Shown: positions 46,377 through 56,620 of the stretch, piece by piece
Layout: each line of letters opens with the position of its first letter
How positions within the stretch are numbered: position 1 is the first letter of the stretch
NCBI RefSeq assembly: GCF_017811755.1
Contig: NZ_JADDJF010000001.1
Location: 1 to 64,000 of the forward strand
Source of the DNA: Pararhodobacter sp. SW119
GTDB lineage: Bacteria > Pseudomonadota > Alphaproteobacteria > Rhodobacterales > Rhodobacteraceae
DNA length: 64,000 bases
Direction of reading: 5' to 3'
Program-made: the position numbers and the translations under genes
The notes under the pieces: model-generated
What the model saw: the letters and a program-made list of their open reading frames with translations, nothing else
What the model was told of the DNA's origin: nothing
The model's database searches: none

Positions 46377-47222
46377 CTAGACCCGGGCGAGCAGCCTGTC
46401 CAGTACCGACAGGGGAAGTAGCCGCATTAGCGCGGCCATCGCCCAGGTCGGTACGGTGACGAAATAGCGCCGGCGCGGGCGCGGACTTTCCAGCGCATGG
46501 ATCAGCTTGCGCGTGACCGCGGCCGGCGGCAGTTCGAACCGGTCCGGGCCGGTGTCCGCATAGAGCCGCTGGAGCAGCCTGTCGCGGTATTGCCCGGCGC
46601 GGGGACTGGCCTGCCAGTCGATCCAGCGTTCGAACTGCGCACGGGCGTTGATACGGAAGCGGGTGCTGATCGGACCGGGTTCGATCAGGATGATCTTCAG
46701 CGGTGTGTCGCGCATCTCCATCCGCAGGACATGCGTCAGCCCCTCGAGCGCGAATTTTGTCGCGACGTAGGCGCCGCGCCAGGGCATCGGCGTGAAGCCC
46801 AGAACAGAGGAGCAATGAACGATCCGGCCTTGCCCCTGCGCCCGCATCACCGGGATCACGCGGCGGGTGAGGTCGTGCCAACCGAAAAGATTGGCCTCGA
46901 ATATCGCGCGGAGCGCGTCGGTGGGCAGATCCTCGACCGCGCCGGGTGTGGCGAAAGCCCCGTTGTTGAAGAGCGCATCGAGACGCCCGCCGGTCGCCGC
47001 CAGCACTTCGGCGAGGCCGGTGTCGATGCTTTCGGGGTCGGCATGGTCGATGCGCGGGCTTTCCAGCCCTTCGGCGCGCAGGCGGTCGCAATCCTCGGCC
47101 TTGCGGCAGGCGGCGAAGACACGCCAGCCGCGCGCGGCCATCGTCCGTGCGGCATCGAGCCCGATGCCCGAGGAACAGCCGGTGATCAGCAGGACGCGTG
47201 CGCCCGGCCGCTCAGCCGGCAT
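46377..47222 (-). CDS. Short-chain dehydrogenase/reductase
   Basis: This 281-residue NAD(P)-dependent oxidoreductase has the classical SDR pattern: TGCSSGIG cofactor loop (near residue 14), NNGAF (the usual NNAG in variant form), the catalytic Ser in HCSSVLG, and YVATK as YxxxK. EPGPISTRF follows. The C-terminal part ends in a hydrophobic stretch (TWAMAALMRLLPLSVLDRLL). The substrate is unknown. Its start overlaps the end of the LuxO-like regulator gene by 11 bases, so they are probably co-transcribed. Confidence 0.85.
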   Translation of the reverse strand: MPAERPGARVLLITGCSSGIGLDAARTMAARGWRVFAACRKAEDCDRLRAEGLESPRIDHADPESIDTGLAEVLAATGGRLDALFNNGAFATPGAVEDLPTDALRAIFEANLFGWHDLTRRVIPVMRAQGQGRIVHCSSVLGFTPMPWRGAYVATKFALEGLTHVLRMEMRDTPLKIILIEPGPISTRFRINARAQFERWIDWQASPRAGQYRDRLLQRLYADTGPDRFELPPAAVTRKLIHALESPRPRRRYFVTVPTWAMAALMRLLPLSVLDRLLARV

Positions 47223-48621
47223 TCCGCTTTGCCCAGGTCTCGAGCTTGCGGTAGATCGTCGAGGCCGCGACATCGAGTTCGCGCGCGGCCTTCGGCACCG
47301 AGCCGTCGTGGCGTTGAAGCGTATCCTCGATCACCATCCGCTCGATCTCGGCCAGCGTGCGGCCGGCGAAGGGGCTCTGGCCCGGGCGCGCGGCCGATGC
47401 CGGGTCGGTTTCGGTGCCGGGGGGCGCCTCCCGGCGATCCTCGGCCAGAAGCTCGGGTGGCAGCATGTCCACGGTGACGACCGGACCGTCGTTGAGCACG
47501 ACGACATTGCGCAGCACGTTGATCAACTGGCGCACGTTTCCGGGCCAGGGCAGCCGACGGAAAAGCGACTTCACCTCGTTGTCGAGGCCGGTGAAGGCGT
47601 GCCCCTCTTCCTGTCCCATGTCGGCGAGCAGGCGTTCGGCGATCTCGTTCACGTCCTCGCCACGGGCGCGCAACGGGGGCATGTGGATCGGCACGACATG
47701 CAGGCGGTAGTAGAGATCCTCGCGGAAGTTGCCGGCGCGCACCTCGTCCAGGGGATGGCGGTTCGTGGCGCAGACGATGCGCACGTCGATCTTGCGCGGT
47801 TTCGTGGCACCCACCGGCGTGATCGTCGAGGTCTGCAGGAAGCGCAGCAGCTTCGTCTGCAGGTTGAGGTCCATCTCGCAGATCTCGTCCAGAAAGAGCG
47901 TGCCGCCGTCCGCGGCCGCCGCCGCGCCGATCTTGTCCGAGATCGCGCCGGTGAACGAGCCGCGCAGATGGCCGAAAACCTCGGATTCCAGCAGATCCAC
48001 GGGGATCGCGCCGCAATTGAGCGCGATGAAGGGGCCATGACCGCGCGCCGAGAGACGGTGCACGGCATCGGCGGCCAGCTCCTTGCCGGTGCCGCTTTCG
48101 CCGGTGATGAAGACCGTGGCCATCGACCGCGCGACCGAGCGGATCTTGTCATAGATCGCCTTCATGGAGGTCGACCGGCCGATGAAGGGGTCCAGCGCGG
48201 TGGCGTCGGCCGCGGGTGTCCGGGCCTGCGGCGCATGGCTCAGCGAGCGGCGCGCATTCTCGATCGCCGCCAGAAGGCGCTGGTCGTCGAAGGGTTTGAC
48301 AAGAAACTCGTGCGCGCCGGCGCGCATCATCTCGACCGCCTTGTTGATCGAGCCATGGGCCGTGATCACGATGACGCAGGTCTGCGGGGCCTTGCCCAGC
48401 ATGTAGCGCATCACGTCAAGGCCGGTCCCGTCGGGCAGCATCAGGTCGAGCAGAACGACCGAGGGACGCAGCCGGTCGAAGGCATCGCGGCCCTCCGCGG
48501 CGGTGCCGCAGACCTCGGCCTTGAAGCCGGCGCGGTCAAGCGCCGCGGCATAGATCATCTGCAGCGACGGGGTATCCTCGACCAGCAGGATCGTGTCGGA
48601 GTGATCAGGTGCGTCGCTCAT
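47212..48621 (-). CDS. LuxO-like sigma-54-dependent response regulator
   Basis: This 469-residue regulator has a receiver domain (D59 in [14 protein letters not shown]109 in FLVKPF), a sigma-54-type AAA+ domain and a C-terminal Fis-type HTH ([20 protein letters not shown]). The Walker A is GESGTGKE (near 174-181). The sigma-54 contact loop is GSFTGA instead of GAFTGA (221-226). The segment from [24 protein letters not shown] through VCATNR follows Vibrio LuxO closely, as does the end. An Hpt gene lies just upstream, as LuxU pairs with LuxO. No sigma-54 promoter was seen nearby. Confidence 0.85.
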   Translation of the reverse strand: MSDAPDHSDTILLVEDTPSLQMIYAAALDRAGFKAEVCGTAAEGRDAFDRLRPSVVLLDLMLPDGTGLDVMRYMLGKAPQTCVIVITAHGSINKAVEMMRAGAHEFLVKPFDDQRLLAAIENARRSLSHAPQARTPAADATALDPFIGRSTSMKAIYDKIRSVARSMATVFITGESGTGKELAADAVHRLSARGHGPFIALNCGAIPVDLLESEVFGHLRGSFTGAISDKIGAAAAADGGTLFLDEICEMDLNLQTKLLRFLQTSTITPVGATKPRKIDVRIVCATNRHPLDEVRAGNFREDLYYRLHVVPIHMPPLRARGEDVNEIAERLLADMGQEEGHAFTGLDNEVKSLFRRLPWPGNVRQLINVLRNVVVLNDGPVVTVDMLPPELLAEDRREAPPGTETDPASAARPGQSPFAGRTLAEIERMVIEDTLQRHDGSVPKAARELDVAASTIYRKLETWAKRNAG

Positions 48622-48632
48622 GGATTTCCGGG

Positions 48633-49013
48633 TCAGGAGCGGGCTCCGTCGGCAAAACTCGCCAGGCTGTTCAGCACGACGCGGATCTCGCCCCGCACAG
48701 GTGCGCTGAAATCACCGAGTTCCGCCGAGACCACCGTATCGGCGGCGACGTTGAGGCGCAGCGCAAGGTTTGCCAGCCGGTGGGCGCCGATTGTCGCCGC
48801 AAGCCCCTTCAGTTCATGCGCCGCAGCGCCCACGCCGCGGGTGCTTTCCCCGTCCAGCGCGTCCGAGATGCGGCGAAAGTCATCCAGCAGTTGCGACAGG
48901 AGCGCCTGCTTGAGCGTCGCATCGCCGATGTCCAGGATCTGGTTCAGAACGGCCGGATCGATGGCGGTTCCAGACGTCCGGTCAGCGTGGGTCATGGCAA
49001 GAAGATCATCCAT
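48633..49013 (-). CDS. Hpt-domain phosphotransfer protein
   Basis: This 126-residue protein is a single histidine-phosphotransfer domain. The phosphorylated His is in AAHELKGLAATIGAHRLANLAL (the HxLKG motif), within four-helix spacing. It would pass phosphate to the adjacent LuxO-like receiver, whose ATG is 11 bases downstream of its stop. The start is uncertain: two adjacent ATGs and another 6 codons on all lack a clear ribosome site. The hybrid kinase that would feed it is not in the window. LuxU is the closest functional comparison. Confidence 0.8.
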   Translation of the reverse strand: MDDLLAMTHADRTSGTAIDPAVLNQILDIGDATLKQALLSQLLDDFRRISDALDGESTRGVGAAAHELKGLAATIGAHRLANLALRLNVAADTVVSAELGDFSAPVRGEIRVVLNSLASFADGARS

Positions 49014-49134
49014 CATGAAACCGGAACAGGCTTGGGGTCTGGAACAAAGACAGCTTGAGCGGAATCCGCAGCACAATCAAGGGATGAATCGCACAACCTA
49101 CGGAAATGTTCCGACCTGTGTTGGGAGTGGCTCC

Positions 49135-51033
49135 TCATGCGGGTGTTCGGGCATAGCCGATCGTCGCCAGGGCGGCGGCGATCTCGTCCAGGATCGCCGG
49201 ATCGTCGATGGTGGCGGGAACCTTGGGGTCCTTGCCGTCGGCGACCTGGGCCATGGTTGCCCGGAGGATCTTGCCGGATCGGGTCTTTGGCAGGCGGTCG
49301 ACCACGACGGCCAGCTTGAACGCCGCCACCGGGCCGATCCGGTCGCGGACGAGGGCCACGCAGTCCTTCACCACGGCCGCGGGATCCTTGGTCGCGCCCT
49401 TGTTGAGGCAGAGAAACCCGAGCGGCAACTGCCCCTTGAGATCATCCGCGACCCCGATCACGGCGCATTCGCCGACATCCGGGTGACTGGCCAGCACCTC
49501 TTCGATGGCGCCGGTCGAGAGACGGTGGCCCGCGACGTTGATGACATCGTCGGTGCGCGCCATGATGTAGAGGTAGCCGTCCTCATCGATATGGCCGGCG
49601 TCGCCGGTCTCGTAATATCCGGGGAAGGTCGCGAGGTAGGATTTCACGAAGCGCGCCTCGGCCTGCCAGAGGTTCGGAAGCGTACCCGGTGGCAAGGGCA
49701 GCTTGATCGCGATCGCCCCCAGTTCGTTGGGTTTCACCGGGTTGCCGGCCTCGTTCAGCACCTGAACGTCGTAGCCGGGCATCGGGACCGACGGCGAGCC
49801 CACCTTGATCGGCAACGGCTCGAACCCCTGTGGGTTGCCGCAGATCGGCCAGCCTGTCTCGGTCTGCCACCAGTGATCGACGACCGGAACCTGCAGCTTT
49901 TCCTGCGCCCAGTGAACGGTATCGGGGTCGGCGCGCTCGCCCGCAAGGTAGAGCGAGCGGAGGCACGACAGGTCGTAGTCCTTGACCAGCGCGCCTGCGG
50001 GATCCTCGCGCTTGATGGCGCGGAAGGCGGTGGGTGCGGTGAAGAAGCTGACAACGCCGTATTCCTCGATGATCCGCCAGAAGGTCCCGGCGTCGGGCGT
50101 GCCGACAGGCTTGCCCTCGAACACGATGGTGGTGGCGCCGTGGAGCAGTGGGGCGTAGACGATATAGCTGTGGCCGACGACCCAGCCCACGTCCGAGGCG
50201 GTCCAGAACACCTCGCCTGGATTGACGTTGTAGTGGTTCTTCATCGTCCAGGCGAGCGCGACGAGGTAGCCGGCGGTGGCCCGGATCACGCCCTTCGGTT
50301 GTCCGGTCGTGCCCGAGGTATAGAGGATATAGAGCGGGTGATCGCCCTCGACCGGGACGCAGTCGGCCGGTTCCACGCCGTGTTGGCAGGCGTGCCAGTC
50401 AAGATCGCGGCCCTCGGTCAGTTGCGCCACTTCCTGCTCGCGCTGGTAGATCACGCAGAAATCGGGCTTGTGCGCGGCCATGTCGATCGCGCCGTCCAGA
50501 AGCGGCTTGTAGTGCACCACGCGGCCGGGCTCGATCCCGCAGGAGGCGGCGATGATCGCGCGGGGCTTCGCGTCGTCGATCCGGGTGGCGAGTTCGCGCG
50601 CGGCAAATCCTCCGAAAACCACCGAATGGATCGCGCCAAGCCGCGCGCAGGCGAGCATCGCCTCAAGCGCCTGCGGGATCATCGGCATGTAGATGACCAC
50701 GCGGTCGCCCTTGGTGACGCCGCGCGCCTTCAAGGCCCCGGCGAGCGACGCGACACGGTCGCGGAGTTCGCGATAGGTGTAGGTCTGCTTGGTGTGCGTC
50801 ACCGGGCTGTCGTAGATCAGCGCCGTCTGTTCGGCTCGCCCGCCTTCGACGTGGCGATCAAGCGCGTTCCAGCAAGCGTTCAGCTTTGAGTTCTTGAACC
50901 ACTCGTAGATTGGCGCACGATTTGTGAAGAGCGCCTGTTTCGGCGCTTCGATCCAGTCGATGGCGCGCGCCTGTTCCAGCCAGAAACCCTCGGGGTCCTC
51001 GATCGAACGGCGGTGCAGATCGGCATAGCGCAT
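49135..51033 (-). CDS. prpE: Propionyl-CoA synthetase (acyl-AMP forming)
   Basis: This 632-residue enzyme activates propionate with ATP and CoA. The adenylation motif is LYILYTSGTTGQPKGV, then YLVALAWTMKNHYNVNPGEVFW, which is closer to PrpE than to acetyl-CoA synthetase. The C-terminal catalytic lysine is in KTRSGKIL, a site often acetylated in this family. GAGGAGGG lies upstream of the ATG. The region upstream has five TGCAAA-type half-sites, the type bound by the PccR/ScfR propionyl-CoA regulators. Acetate or 3-hydroxypropionate as substrate is not excluded. Confidence 0.88.
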   Translation of the reverse strand: MRYADLHRRSIEDPEGFWLEQARAIDWIEAPKQALFTNRAPIYEWFKNSKLNACWNALDRHVEGGRAEQTALIYDSPVTHTKQTYTYRELRDRVASLAGALKARGVTKGDRVVIYMPMIPQALEAMLACARLGAIHSVVFGGFAARELATRIDDAKPRAIIAASCGIEPGRVVHYKPLLDGAIDMAAHKPDFCVIYQREQEVAQLTEGRDLDWHACQHGVEPADCVPVEGDHPLYILYTSGTTGQPKGVIRATAGYLVALAWTMKNHYNVNPGEVFWTASDVGWVVGHSYIVYAPLLHGATTIVFEGKPVGTPDAGTFWRIIEEYGVVSFFTAPTAFRAIKREDPAGALVKDYDLSCLRSLYLAGERADPDTVHWAQEKLQVPVVDHWWQTETGWPICGNPQGFEPLPIKVGSPSVPMPGYDVQVLNEAGNPVKPNELGAIAIKLPLPPGTLPNLWQAEARFVKSYLATFPGYYETGDAGHIDEDGYLYIMARTDDVINVAGHRLSTGAIEEVLASHPDVGECAVIGVADDLKGQLPLGFLCLNKGATKDPAAVVKDCVALVRDRIGPVAAFKLAVVVDRLPKTRSGKILRATMAQVADGKDPKVPATIDDPAILDEIAAALATIGYARTPA

Positions 51034-51121
51034 GGGCGTCCCTCCTCCTCGGCGTCGCCATCGTGTTACGCTACGTCGCGGTCATCCTGCAACGCTGTTA
51101 CCGGATGACAGTCGCGCCGCA

Positions 51122-51223
51122 CCTGCAAAAGAGTTGCAGAATCTTCGGTACGGAGGCGCATATTCTGCAAAGCCGCCGCCGTGCAAAGGTCCTGCGCCGC
51201 GACGGCGCGCAGTTTGCAAATCA
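51122..51223 (-). promoter_or_regulatory. Cluster of TGCAAA half-sites upstream of prpE
   Basis: Half-sites are TGCAAA 51124-51129, TTGCAG 51134-51139, TGCAAA 51166-51171, TGCAAA 51183-51188 and the full palindrome TTTGCAAA 51213-51220. They lie 91-187 bases before the prpE ATG. TTTGCAAA pairs are the known site of ScfR-family regulators such as PccR of Rhodobacter sphaeroides. Here the arrangement is looser than the published pair. Confidence 0.5.
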
Positions 51224-51241
51224 AGCTTGCGGCGAGAGGCG

Positions 51242-53545
51242 TCAGCCGTAGTGTGCGACCGGCGTGCCGGCTATCGCGGCCATGTTCAGAAGCCCGCGCG
51301 CAGTGATCGACGGCGTCACGACATGCGCACGGTTGCCCATCCCCATCAGGATCGGCCCGACCTCCAGCCCGCCTGCGCGCATCTTGAGCGTGTTGCGCAC
51401 CGCCGAGGCGGCATCGGTCGAGGCGAAGATGAGCACATTCGCCGGGTCGGTGAAGCGGGCATTGGGAAACATGCGCGCGCGCAGTTCGGGGTCGAGAGCG
51501 GCATCGACCGTCATCTCCCCCTCGTAGGCGAAATCGGGGGCGTTGGCGTCGAGGATTTCGAGCGCGCGACGCATCCGACGACCGGACGAGGTGTCGAGAT
51601 TGCCGAATTGCGAATTCGAGCAGAGCGCGATGTTCGGCTCGATCCCGAAGCGCCGCACATGCCGCGCCGCGCCGACGACCGCTTCGGCGATCTCCTCCGG
51701 CGTCGGTTCGGGGTGCACCTGCGTGTCCGCGATGAAAAGGTTGCCCTCCGGCTGCAGCATCAGGCTCAGCGCGCCGACCGGGTGCATCCCGTCGCGTCCA
51801 AGGATCTGGGTCACGTAGTTCAGATGCCACAGGAACTGACCGAAGGTGCCGCAGACCAGGCTGTCGGCTTCACCGCGATGAACCATGACGGCACCGATGG
51901 CGGTGGTGTTGGTGCGCATCACCGCGCGGGCGATGTCGGGGGTGACGCCGCGCCGTTCCATGAGGGCGTGATAGGTTTCCCAGTATTCGCGGTAGCGCGG
52001 ATCGTTTTCAGGGTTCACGATGTCGAAATCGACCCCCGGGCGGATACTCAGTCCAGCGCGTTCGCAGCGCTGTGCGACGACTTCGGGGCGGCCGATCAGG
52101 ATTGGCACTTCGGTCGTCTCCTCGAGGATCGCATGCGCGGCGCGTAGCACACGCTCTTCCTCGCCCTCAGCGAAGACGATGCGGCGAGATGCCTGGCGCG
52201 CGGCCTCGAAGACGGGGCGCATGATCATGGCCGAACGGAAGACCGATGCGTCAAGCGACTGCTTGTAGGCCTCCAGATCGGGCAGGGGACGCGCTGCGAC
52301 CCCGGATTCCATTGCGGCGGAGGCGACCGCGCTGGCGACCACGCCCATAAGCCGCGGATCGAACGGCTTGGGGATCAGGTAGTCGGCGCCGAAGCTGAGT
52401 TGTTCGCCCTTGTAGGCCGCGGCGGCCTCGGCCGAGGTGGTGGCTCTGGCGAGTGCGGCAATCCCCTCGATACAGGCGATCTGCATGTCGTCGTTGATTT
52501 CGGTCGCGCCGACGTCAAGCGCGCCGCGGAAGATGAACGGAAAGCAAAGGACGTTGTTCACCTGGTTCGGGAAATCCGACCGACCGGTGGCGATGATCGC
52601 ATCCGGCACGGCCGCGCGGGCGGCATCGGGCATGATCTCGGGCGTCGGGTTTGCCAGCGCGAACACGATGGGCCGGGAGGCCATGCGCTTGACGAGTTCG
52701 ACCGACAGCACACCGGGCCCTGAAAGCCCGAGGAAGAGGTCGGCACCGTCGATCACATCCTCAAGGTTTCGCTTGTCCGTGGGTTGTGCAAAGGCCGCCT
52801 TCTGCGGGTTCATGTCGATCTCGCGGCCCTCATAGACCAGGCCATGCAGATCGCAGAGCCAGACATTCTCGCGTTTGACACCGAGCTTGAGCAGCATGTT
52901 CAGGCAGGCGATGCCGGCGGCGCCGCCGCCGGTCGAGACAATTCGAATATCCGCGAAATTTTTCCCGGCGATGTGCAATGCATTGGTCGCCGCCGCGCCC
53001 ACTACGATCGCTGTGCCGTGCTGGTCGTCATGGAAGACCGGAATGCCCATACGCTCGCGGCAGATCTTCTCGACGATGAAGCAGTCGGGCGCCTTGATGT
53101 CTTCCAGATTGATCGCGCCGAAGGTGGGCTCCAGCGCGCAGACGATCTGGGCCAGGCGCTCGGGGTCGCTTTCGTTCAATTCGATGTCGAAGCAGTCTAT
53201 GTTGGCGAACTTCTTGAACAGAACCGCCTTGCCCTCCATCACCGGCTTCGACGCCAGCGCCCCGATATTGCCGAGGCCCAGCACCGCCGTCCCGTTCGTG
53301 ACAACCGCCACGAGATTGGCGCGAGAGGTGTAGCGCGCGGCCGTTGCAGGGTCCGCCTTTATTTCCAGACAGGCTTCGGCGACGCCGGGTGAATAGGCGC
53401 GGGCAAGATCGCGACCGGTCGCCAGCGGCTTGGTCGCCCGGATCTCTAGCTTACCGGGGCGTGGGAACTCGTGATAATCCAGCGCGGTCTGACGAAAGAC
53501 GTCGGCGCGTGGATCGGGACGGTTCTGCGGGCGATCCTCGGACAT
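51242..53545 (-). CDS. maeB: NADP-dependent malic enzyme with C-terminal phosphotransacetylase-like domain
   Basis: This 767-residue hybrid has a malic enzyme half (residues 1-430) with YSPGVAEACLEI, the catalytic VMEGKAVLFKKFANIDCFDIELNE and HDDQHGTAIVV. The NAD(P) fold is VSTGGGAAGIACLNML. A phosphotransacetylase-like half follows (about 440-767; IVFAEGEEERVLRAA, MGNRAHVVTPSITARGLLNMAAIAG). The second half is thought to be regulatory, binding acetyl-CoA-like effectors. It makes pyruvate from malate for acetyl-CoA and NADPH supply. AGGAGGAGA precedes the ATG. Confidence 0.95.
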   Translation of the reverse strand: MSEDRPQNRPDPRADVFRQTALDYHEFPRPGKLEIRATKPLATGRDLARAYSPGVAEACLEIKADPATAARYTSRANLVAVVTNGTAVLGLGNIGALASKPVMEGKAVLFKKFANIDCFDIELNESDPERLAQIVCALEPTFGAINLEDIKAPDCFIVEKICRERMGIPVFHDDQHGTAIVVGAAATNALHIAGKNFADIRIVSTGGGAAGIACLNMLLKLGVKRENVWLCDLHGLVYEGREIDMNPQKAAFAQPTDKRNLEDVIDGADLFLGLSGPGVLSVELVKRMASRPIVFALANPTPEIMPDAARAAVPDAIIATGRSDFPNQVNNVLCFPFIFRGALDVGATEINDDMQIACIEGIAALARATTSAEAAAAYKGEQLSFGADYLIPKPFDPRLMGVVASAVASAAMESGVAARPLPDLEAYKQSLDASVFRSAMIMRPVFEAARQASRRIVFAEGEEERVLRAAHAILEETTEVPILIGRPEVVAQRCERAGLSIRPGVDFDIVNPENDPRYREYWETYHALMERRGVTPDIARAVMRTNTTAIGAVMVHRGEADSLVCGTFGQFLWHLNYVTQILGRDGMHPVGALSLMLQPEGNLFIADTQVHPEPTPEEIAEAVVGAARHVRRFGIEPNIALCSNSQFGNLDTSSGRRMRRALEILDANAPDFAYEGEMTVDAALDPELRARMFPNARFTDPANVLIFASTDAASAVRNTLKMRAGGLEVGPILMGMGNRAHVVTPSITARGLLNMAAIAGTPVAHYG

Positions 53546-53712
53546 TGGCGGTCTCCTCCTGCCGGCCGGTCAAGAAGATCAAGGTTAAGTGACCGCCGGC
53601 CTCCGGCATAGCCCCAATCCGGCGGGTGGTGCAACCGTCGCCAACTCAGGGGGTTGCAACGGACGCGACAGAGTTTCAGACTTCTTCCTGCCCCGTTTCG
53701 CCGGAGATCCGC

Positions 53713-54105
53713 ATGACGCTTTCCGATGCCGCCCGCGCCGTTCGCGAAAACGCCTATGCGCCCTATTCCGGTTTCAAGGTCGGTGCCGCGGTCCGGTCCG
53801 CTTCGGGCCGCATCCACACCGGCTGCAATGTCGAAAACGCGGCCTATCCGCAGGGCACCTGCGCCGAGGCCGGAGCGATCGCGGCGATGGTGGCAGCGGG
53901 TGATACGCGGATTTCCGAGGTCTTCGTGATCGCCGATGCGGCCGAACCGGTACCGCCCTGCGGAGGGTGCCGGCAGAAACTGAGCGAATTTGCCGGTGCG
54001 GAGGTGCCGGTCACGATGGCGACGACGGGCGGTCGGACGCTGACCGTGCCGCTGGGAGACTTGCTGCCCTATGCTTTCGACTCCGGTCGAATGGCCGGCG
54101 AATGA
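53713..54105 (+). CDS. cdd: Cytidine deaminase
   Basis: This 130-residue zinc hydrolase turns cytidine and deoxycytidine into uridine. The zinc and proton-shuttle site is TCAEAGAI (Cys50, Glu52), with PCGGCRQ (Cys83, Cys86) as the second site; the three-Cys form is that of the small homotetrameric enzymes. Substrate contacts are in FKVGAAV and NVENAAYP. The ATG was chosen by family length and the site CCGGAGA; a longer open frame continues upstream. Its stop overlaps the deoA ATG, so it is the first gene of the pyrimidine-salvage operon cdd-deoA-deoB-upp. Confidence 0.94.
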   Translation: MTLSDAARAVRENAYAPYSGFKVGAAVRSASGRIHTGCNVENAAYPQGTCAEAGAIAAMVAAGDTRISEVFVIADAAEPVPPCGGCRQKLSEFAGAEVPVTMATTGGRTLTVPLGDLLPYAFDSGRMAGE

Positions 54106-55409
54106 CCGCGCCGGCGCGTCTGATCGCGGCGTTGCGCGACGGACGGGTGCCAGAGGGCGAGGCGTTGTCCGGCTTCGTGCGGGGACTGGTCGATGGCTCG
54201 GTCACCGATGCGCAGGCGGGCGCGTTTGCCATGGCGGTCTGCCTGAAGGGGTTGGGCCGGGCGGGCCGCGTCGCGCTGACCGAGGCGATGCGCGACAGCG
54301 GGCGCGTCATGGACTGGGCGCTGCCGGGTCCGGTCGTCGACAAGCACTCGACTGGCGGGATCGGGGATGCCGTGTCGCTGTTGCTGGCCCCAGCGCTTGC
54401 GGCCTGTGGCGCGTATGTGCCGATGATTTCGGGCCGCGGGCTGGGGCATGCCGGCGGCACGCTCGACAAGCTCGAGGCGATCCCCGGTTTTCGGACGCAG
54501 TTTGACCCCGCCGAGTTCAGGCAGTTGGTCAGCGCCCAGGGTGCGGCGATCGTCGCAGCCAGCGTCGATGTCGCGCCCGCCGACCGGCGACTCTATGCGA
54601 TACGGGATGTGACCGGGACGGTGGAAAGCATCGACCTGATCACCGCGTCGATCCTGTCGAAGAAGCTCGCCGCGGGGCTGGATGCGCTGGTGCTTGATGT
54701 GAAGGTTGGCTCTGGCGCTTTCTTCGCGGGCATGGAGGACGCGCGCGCGCTGGCGCGGGCGCTTTGCGACACGGCGAACGGGGCGGGCTGCAAGACCGCC
54801 GCGCTGATTACCGAAATGAGCCAGCCTTTGATCCCGGCGGCGGGGAACGCGCTGGAGGTCGCCGCAGTGATGGAGAATTTCGCCGATCCCAAGGCACATC
54901 CGGCGCTGACCGAGGTGACCGTGGCCCTTGGCGGCGAGGCGCTGGCGCTTGCCGGACTGGCGGTGGACGCGAATGCTGGCGGCGCAATGATCCAGGGGGT
55001 CCTTGCGGACGGGCGCGCGGGCGAGCGATGGGGCGAAATGGTCGCGGCCCAGGGCGGGCCGTCCGATTTCCTGTCAAACTGGCGCGACCAGCTTCCCGTC
55101 GCGCGATTGGTGCGTCCTTTCGTGGCGCGCGAGGCGGGGATCGTGGCCGCCATCGATGGGCGCGCACTGGGGTATGCGGTCATCGGCCTGGGCGGTGGGC
55201 GCAGGATCGAAACCGACAGGATCGATCCTGCCGTGGGTCTTTCCGCCATTGCCCGGATCGGCGATAGCGTCGCGGTGGGCGATCCGATCTGCCTGATCCA
55301 TGCCGCAGATGAGGCGGGCTTGGCGGCGGCAGAGGCCGAGCTTGCAGGCGCCTTCACGCTGGCAGAGACAGCCGTCGCGCCGCCGCTGGTTCACGAGCGC
55401 ATCGCATGA
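54102..55409 (+). CDS. deoA: Thymidine phosphorylase
   Basis: This 435-residue enzyme splits thymidine and deoxyuridine into base and deoxyribose 1-phosphate. The phosphate-binding glycine loop is [18 protein letters not shown] and the family signature is [29 protein letters not shown] lies in the second half. The ATG overlaps the cdd stop (ATGA), and its own stop overlaps the deoB start in the same way. Deoxyribose 1-phosphate made here is the substrate of DeoB. Confidence 0.95.
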   Translation: MTAPARLIAALRDGRVPEGEALSGFVRGLVDGSVTDAQAGAFAMAVCLKGLGRAGRVALTEAMRDSGRVMDWALPGPVVDKHSTGGIGDAVSLLLAPALAACGAYVPMISGRGLGHAGGTLDKLEAIPGFRTQFDPAEFRQLVSAQGAAIVAASVDVAPADRRLYAIRDVTGTVESIDLITASILSKKLAAGLDALVLDVKVGSGAFFAGMEDARALARALCDTANGAGCKTAALITEMSQPLIPAAGNALEVAAVMENFADPKAHPALTEVTVALGGEALALAGLAVDANAGGAMIQGVLADGRAGERWGEMVAAQGGPSDFLSNWRDQLPVARLVRPFVAREAGIVAAIDGRALGYAVIGLGGGRRIETDRIDPAVGLSAIARIGDSVAVGDPICLIHAADEAGLAAAEAELAGAFTLAETAVAPPLVHERIA

Positions 55410-56620
55410 GCCGCGCATTCCTCATTGTCCTCGATTCCGTCGGTTGCGGCGGGGCACCTGACGCGGCCGATTTCGGTGATGCGGGCGCCAACACCCTGGG
55501 GCACATCGCCGAGGCCTGCGCGGCCGGACGGGCCGACGCGGGGCGATCGGGCCCCTTGCGGATGCCGTTCCTCGACCGTTTGGGGCTGGGGCGGGCGATC
55601 GAGTTGGCTTCGGGGATCAACCCGCCGGGGCTGGGCATCGAACCCGCGGGTCTTTGGGGCGCGGCGACCGAGGTATCGCGCGGCAAGGACACGCCCTCAG
55701 GGCACTGGGAACTGGCGGGCGTTCCGGTGCCCTGGAACTGGACTTACTTCCCGCAGGCCTTACCGGCGTTCAACGCTGACCTGGTGGCACAGGTCTGCGG
55801 GCTGGCAGGGACCGAAGGCATACTGGGCAATCGCCACGCCGCAGGTATCGCGATCATGAACGAACTCGGTGCCGAGCATCTGCGTACCGGTTGGCCGATC
55901 TGCTACACCTCGGCGGACAGCGTCTTCCAGATCGCCGCGCATGAAGAGGCATTTGGGCTTGACCGGCTATACGCGCTTTGCGCGGGGCTTGCGCCGGGGT
56001 TGCATGGGCGTCGGGTCGGCAGGGTGATTGCGCGCCCGTTCGTCGGCAGCGCCGAAGCCGGGTTCATCCGCACCGGCAACCGGCGGGACTACGCGATTGC
56101 GCCGCCGGAACCGACGCTTCTGGACTGGGCGCGCAACGAGAAGAGAGCGGTCCACACCATCGGCAAGATCGCCGACATCTTCGCGCATCGGGCGGTCGGG
56201 CAGGTCCACAAGGGACAGTCGGACAGCGACCTGATCGGGCATCTGCAGCGGCTGGCGCTTGAAGCCGAACCCGGCTCGCTGACCTTCTGCAACCTTGTCG
56301 AGTTCGACAGCAACTACGGTCATCCGCGGGACGTGGCCGGCTACGCCCGCGCGCTGGAGGCATTCGACGTCGAGGCAGGCGCGTTCCTGTCGCGGCTGGG
56401 TCCGGGGGATCTGGCGATCTTCACCGCAGATCACGGCAACGATCCGACCTGGCACGGGACCGACCATACGCGCGAACGCGTGCCGGTGCTGGCCTGGGGC
56501 TACGGGGCGGGGCGGATCGGGCAATGCGCCTTTGTCGATGTCGCGGCGTCGGTCGCGGCGCATCTGGGCCTGGCTGCGCGCGGACCCGGTCGCAGCTTCC
56601 TGCCGGAGAGAGACCCGTGA
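55406..56620 (+). CDS. deoB: Phosphopentomutase
   Basis: This 404-residue Mn-dependent enzyme of the alkaline-phosphatase superfamily converts (deoxy)ribose 1-phosphate into the 5-phosphate. Metal sites appear in [27 protein letters not shown] and [24 protein letters not shown] contains the phosphorylated Thr. It follows deoA by an ATGA overlap. An adenosine deaminase often follows deoB in related genomes; here only a 124-base gap leads to upp. Confidence 0.95.
   Translation: MSRAFLIVLDSVGCGGAPDAADFGDAGANTLGHIAEACAAGRADAGRSGPLRMPFLDRLGLGRAIELASGINPPGLGIEPAGLWGAATEVSRGKDTPSGHWELAGVPVPWNWTYFPQALPAFNADLVAQVCGLAGTEGILGNRHAAGIAIMNELGAEHLRTGWPICYTSADSVFQIAAHEEAFGLDRLYALCAGLAPGLHGRRVGRVIARPFVGSAEAGFIRTGNRRDYAIAPPEPTLLDWARNEKRAVHTIGKIADIFAHRAVGQVHKGQSDSDLIGHLQRLALEAEPGSLTFCNLVEFDSNYGHPRDVAGYARALEAFDVEAGAFLSRLGPGDLAIFTADHGNDPTWHGTDHTRERVPVLAWGYGAGRIGQCAFVDVAASVAAHLGLAARGPGRSFLPERDP

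Noticed and set aside
46867-50889. Long open frame on the plus strand opposite the LuxO-like gene, the Hpt gene and prpE
   Set aside because: It crosses three well-supported minus-strand genes and shows no domain pattern.
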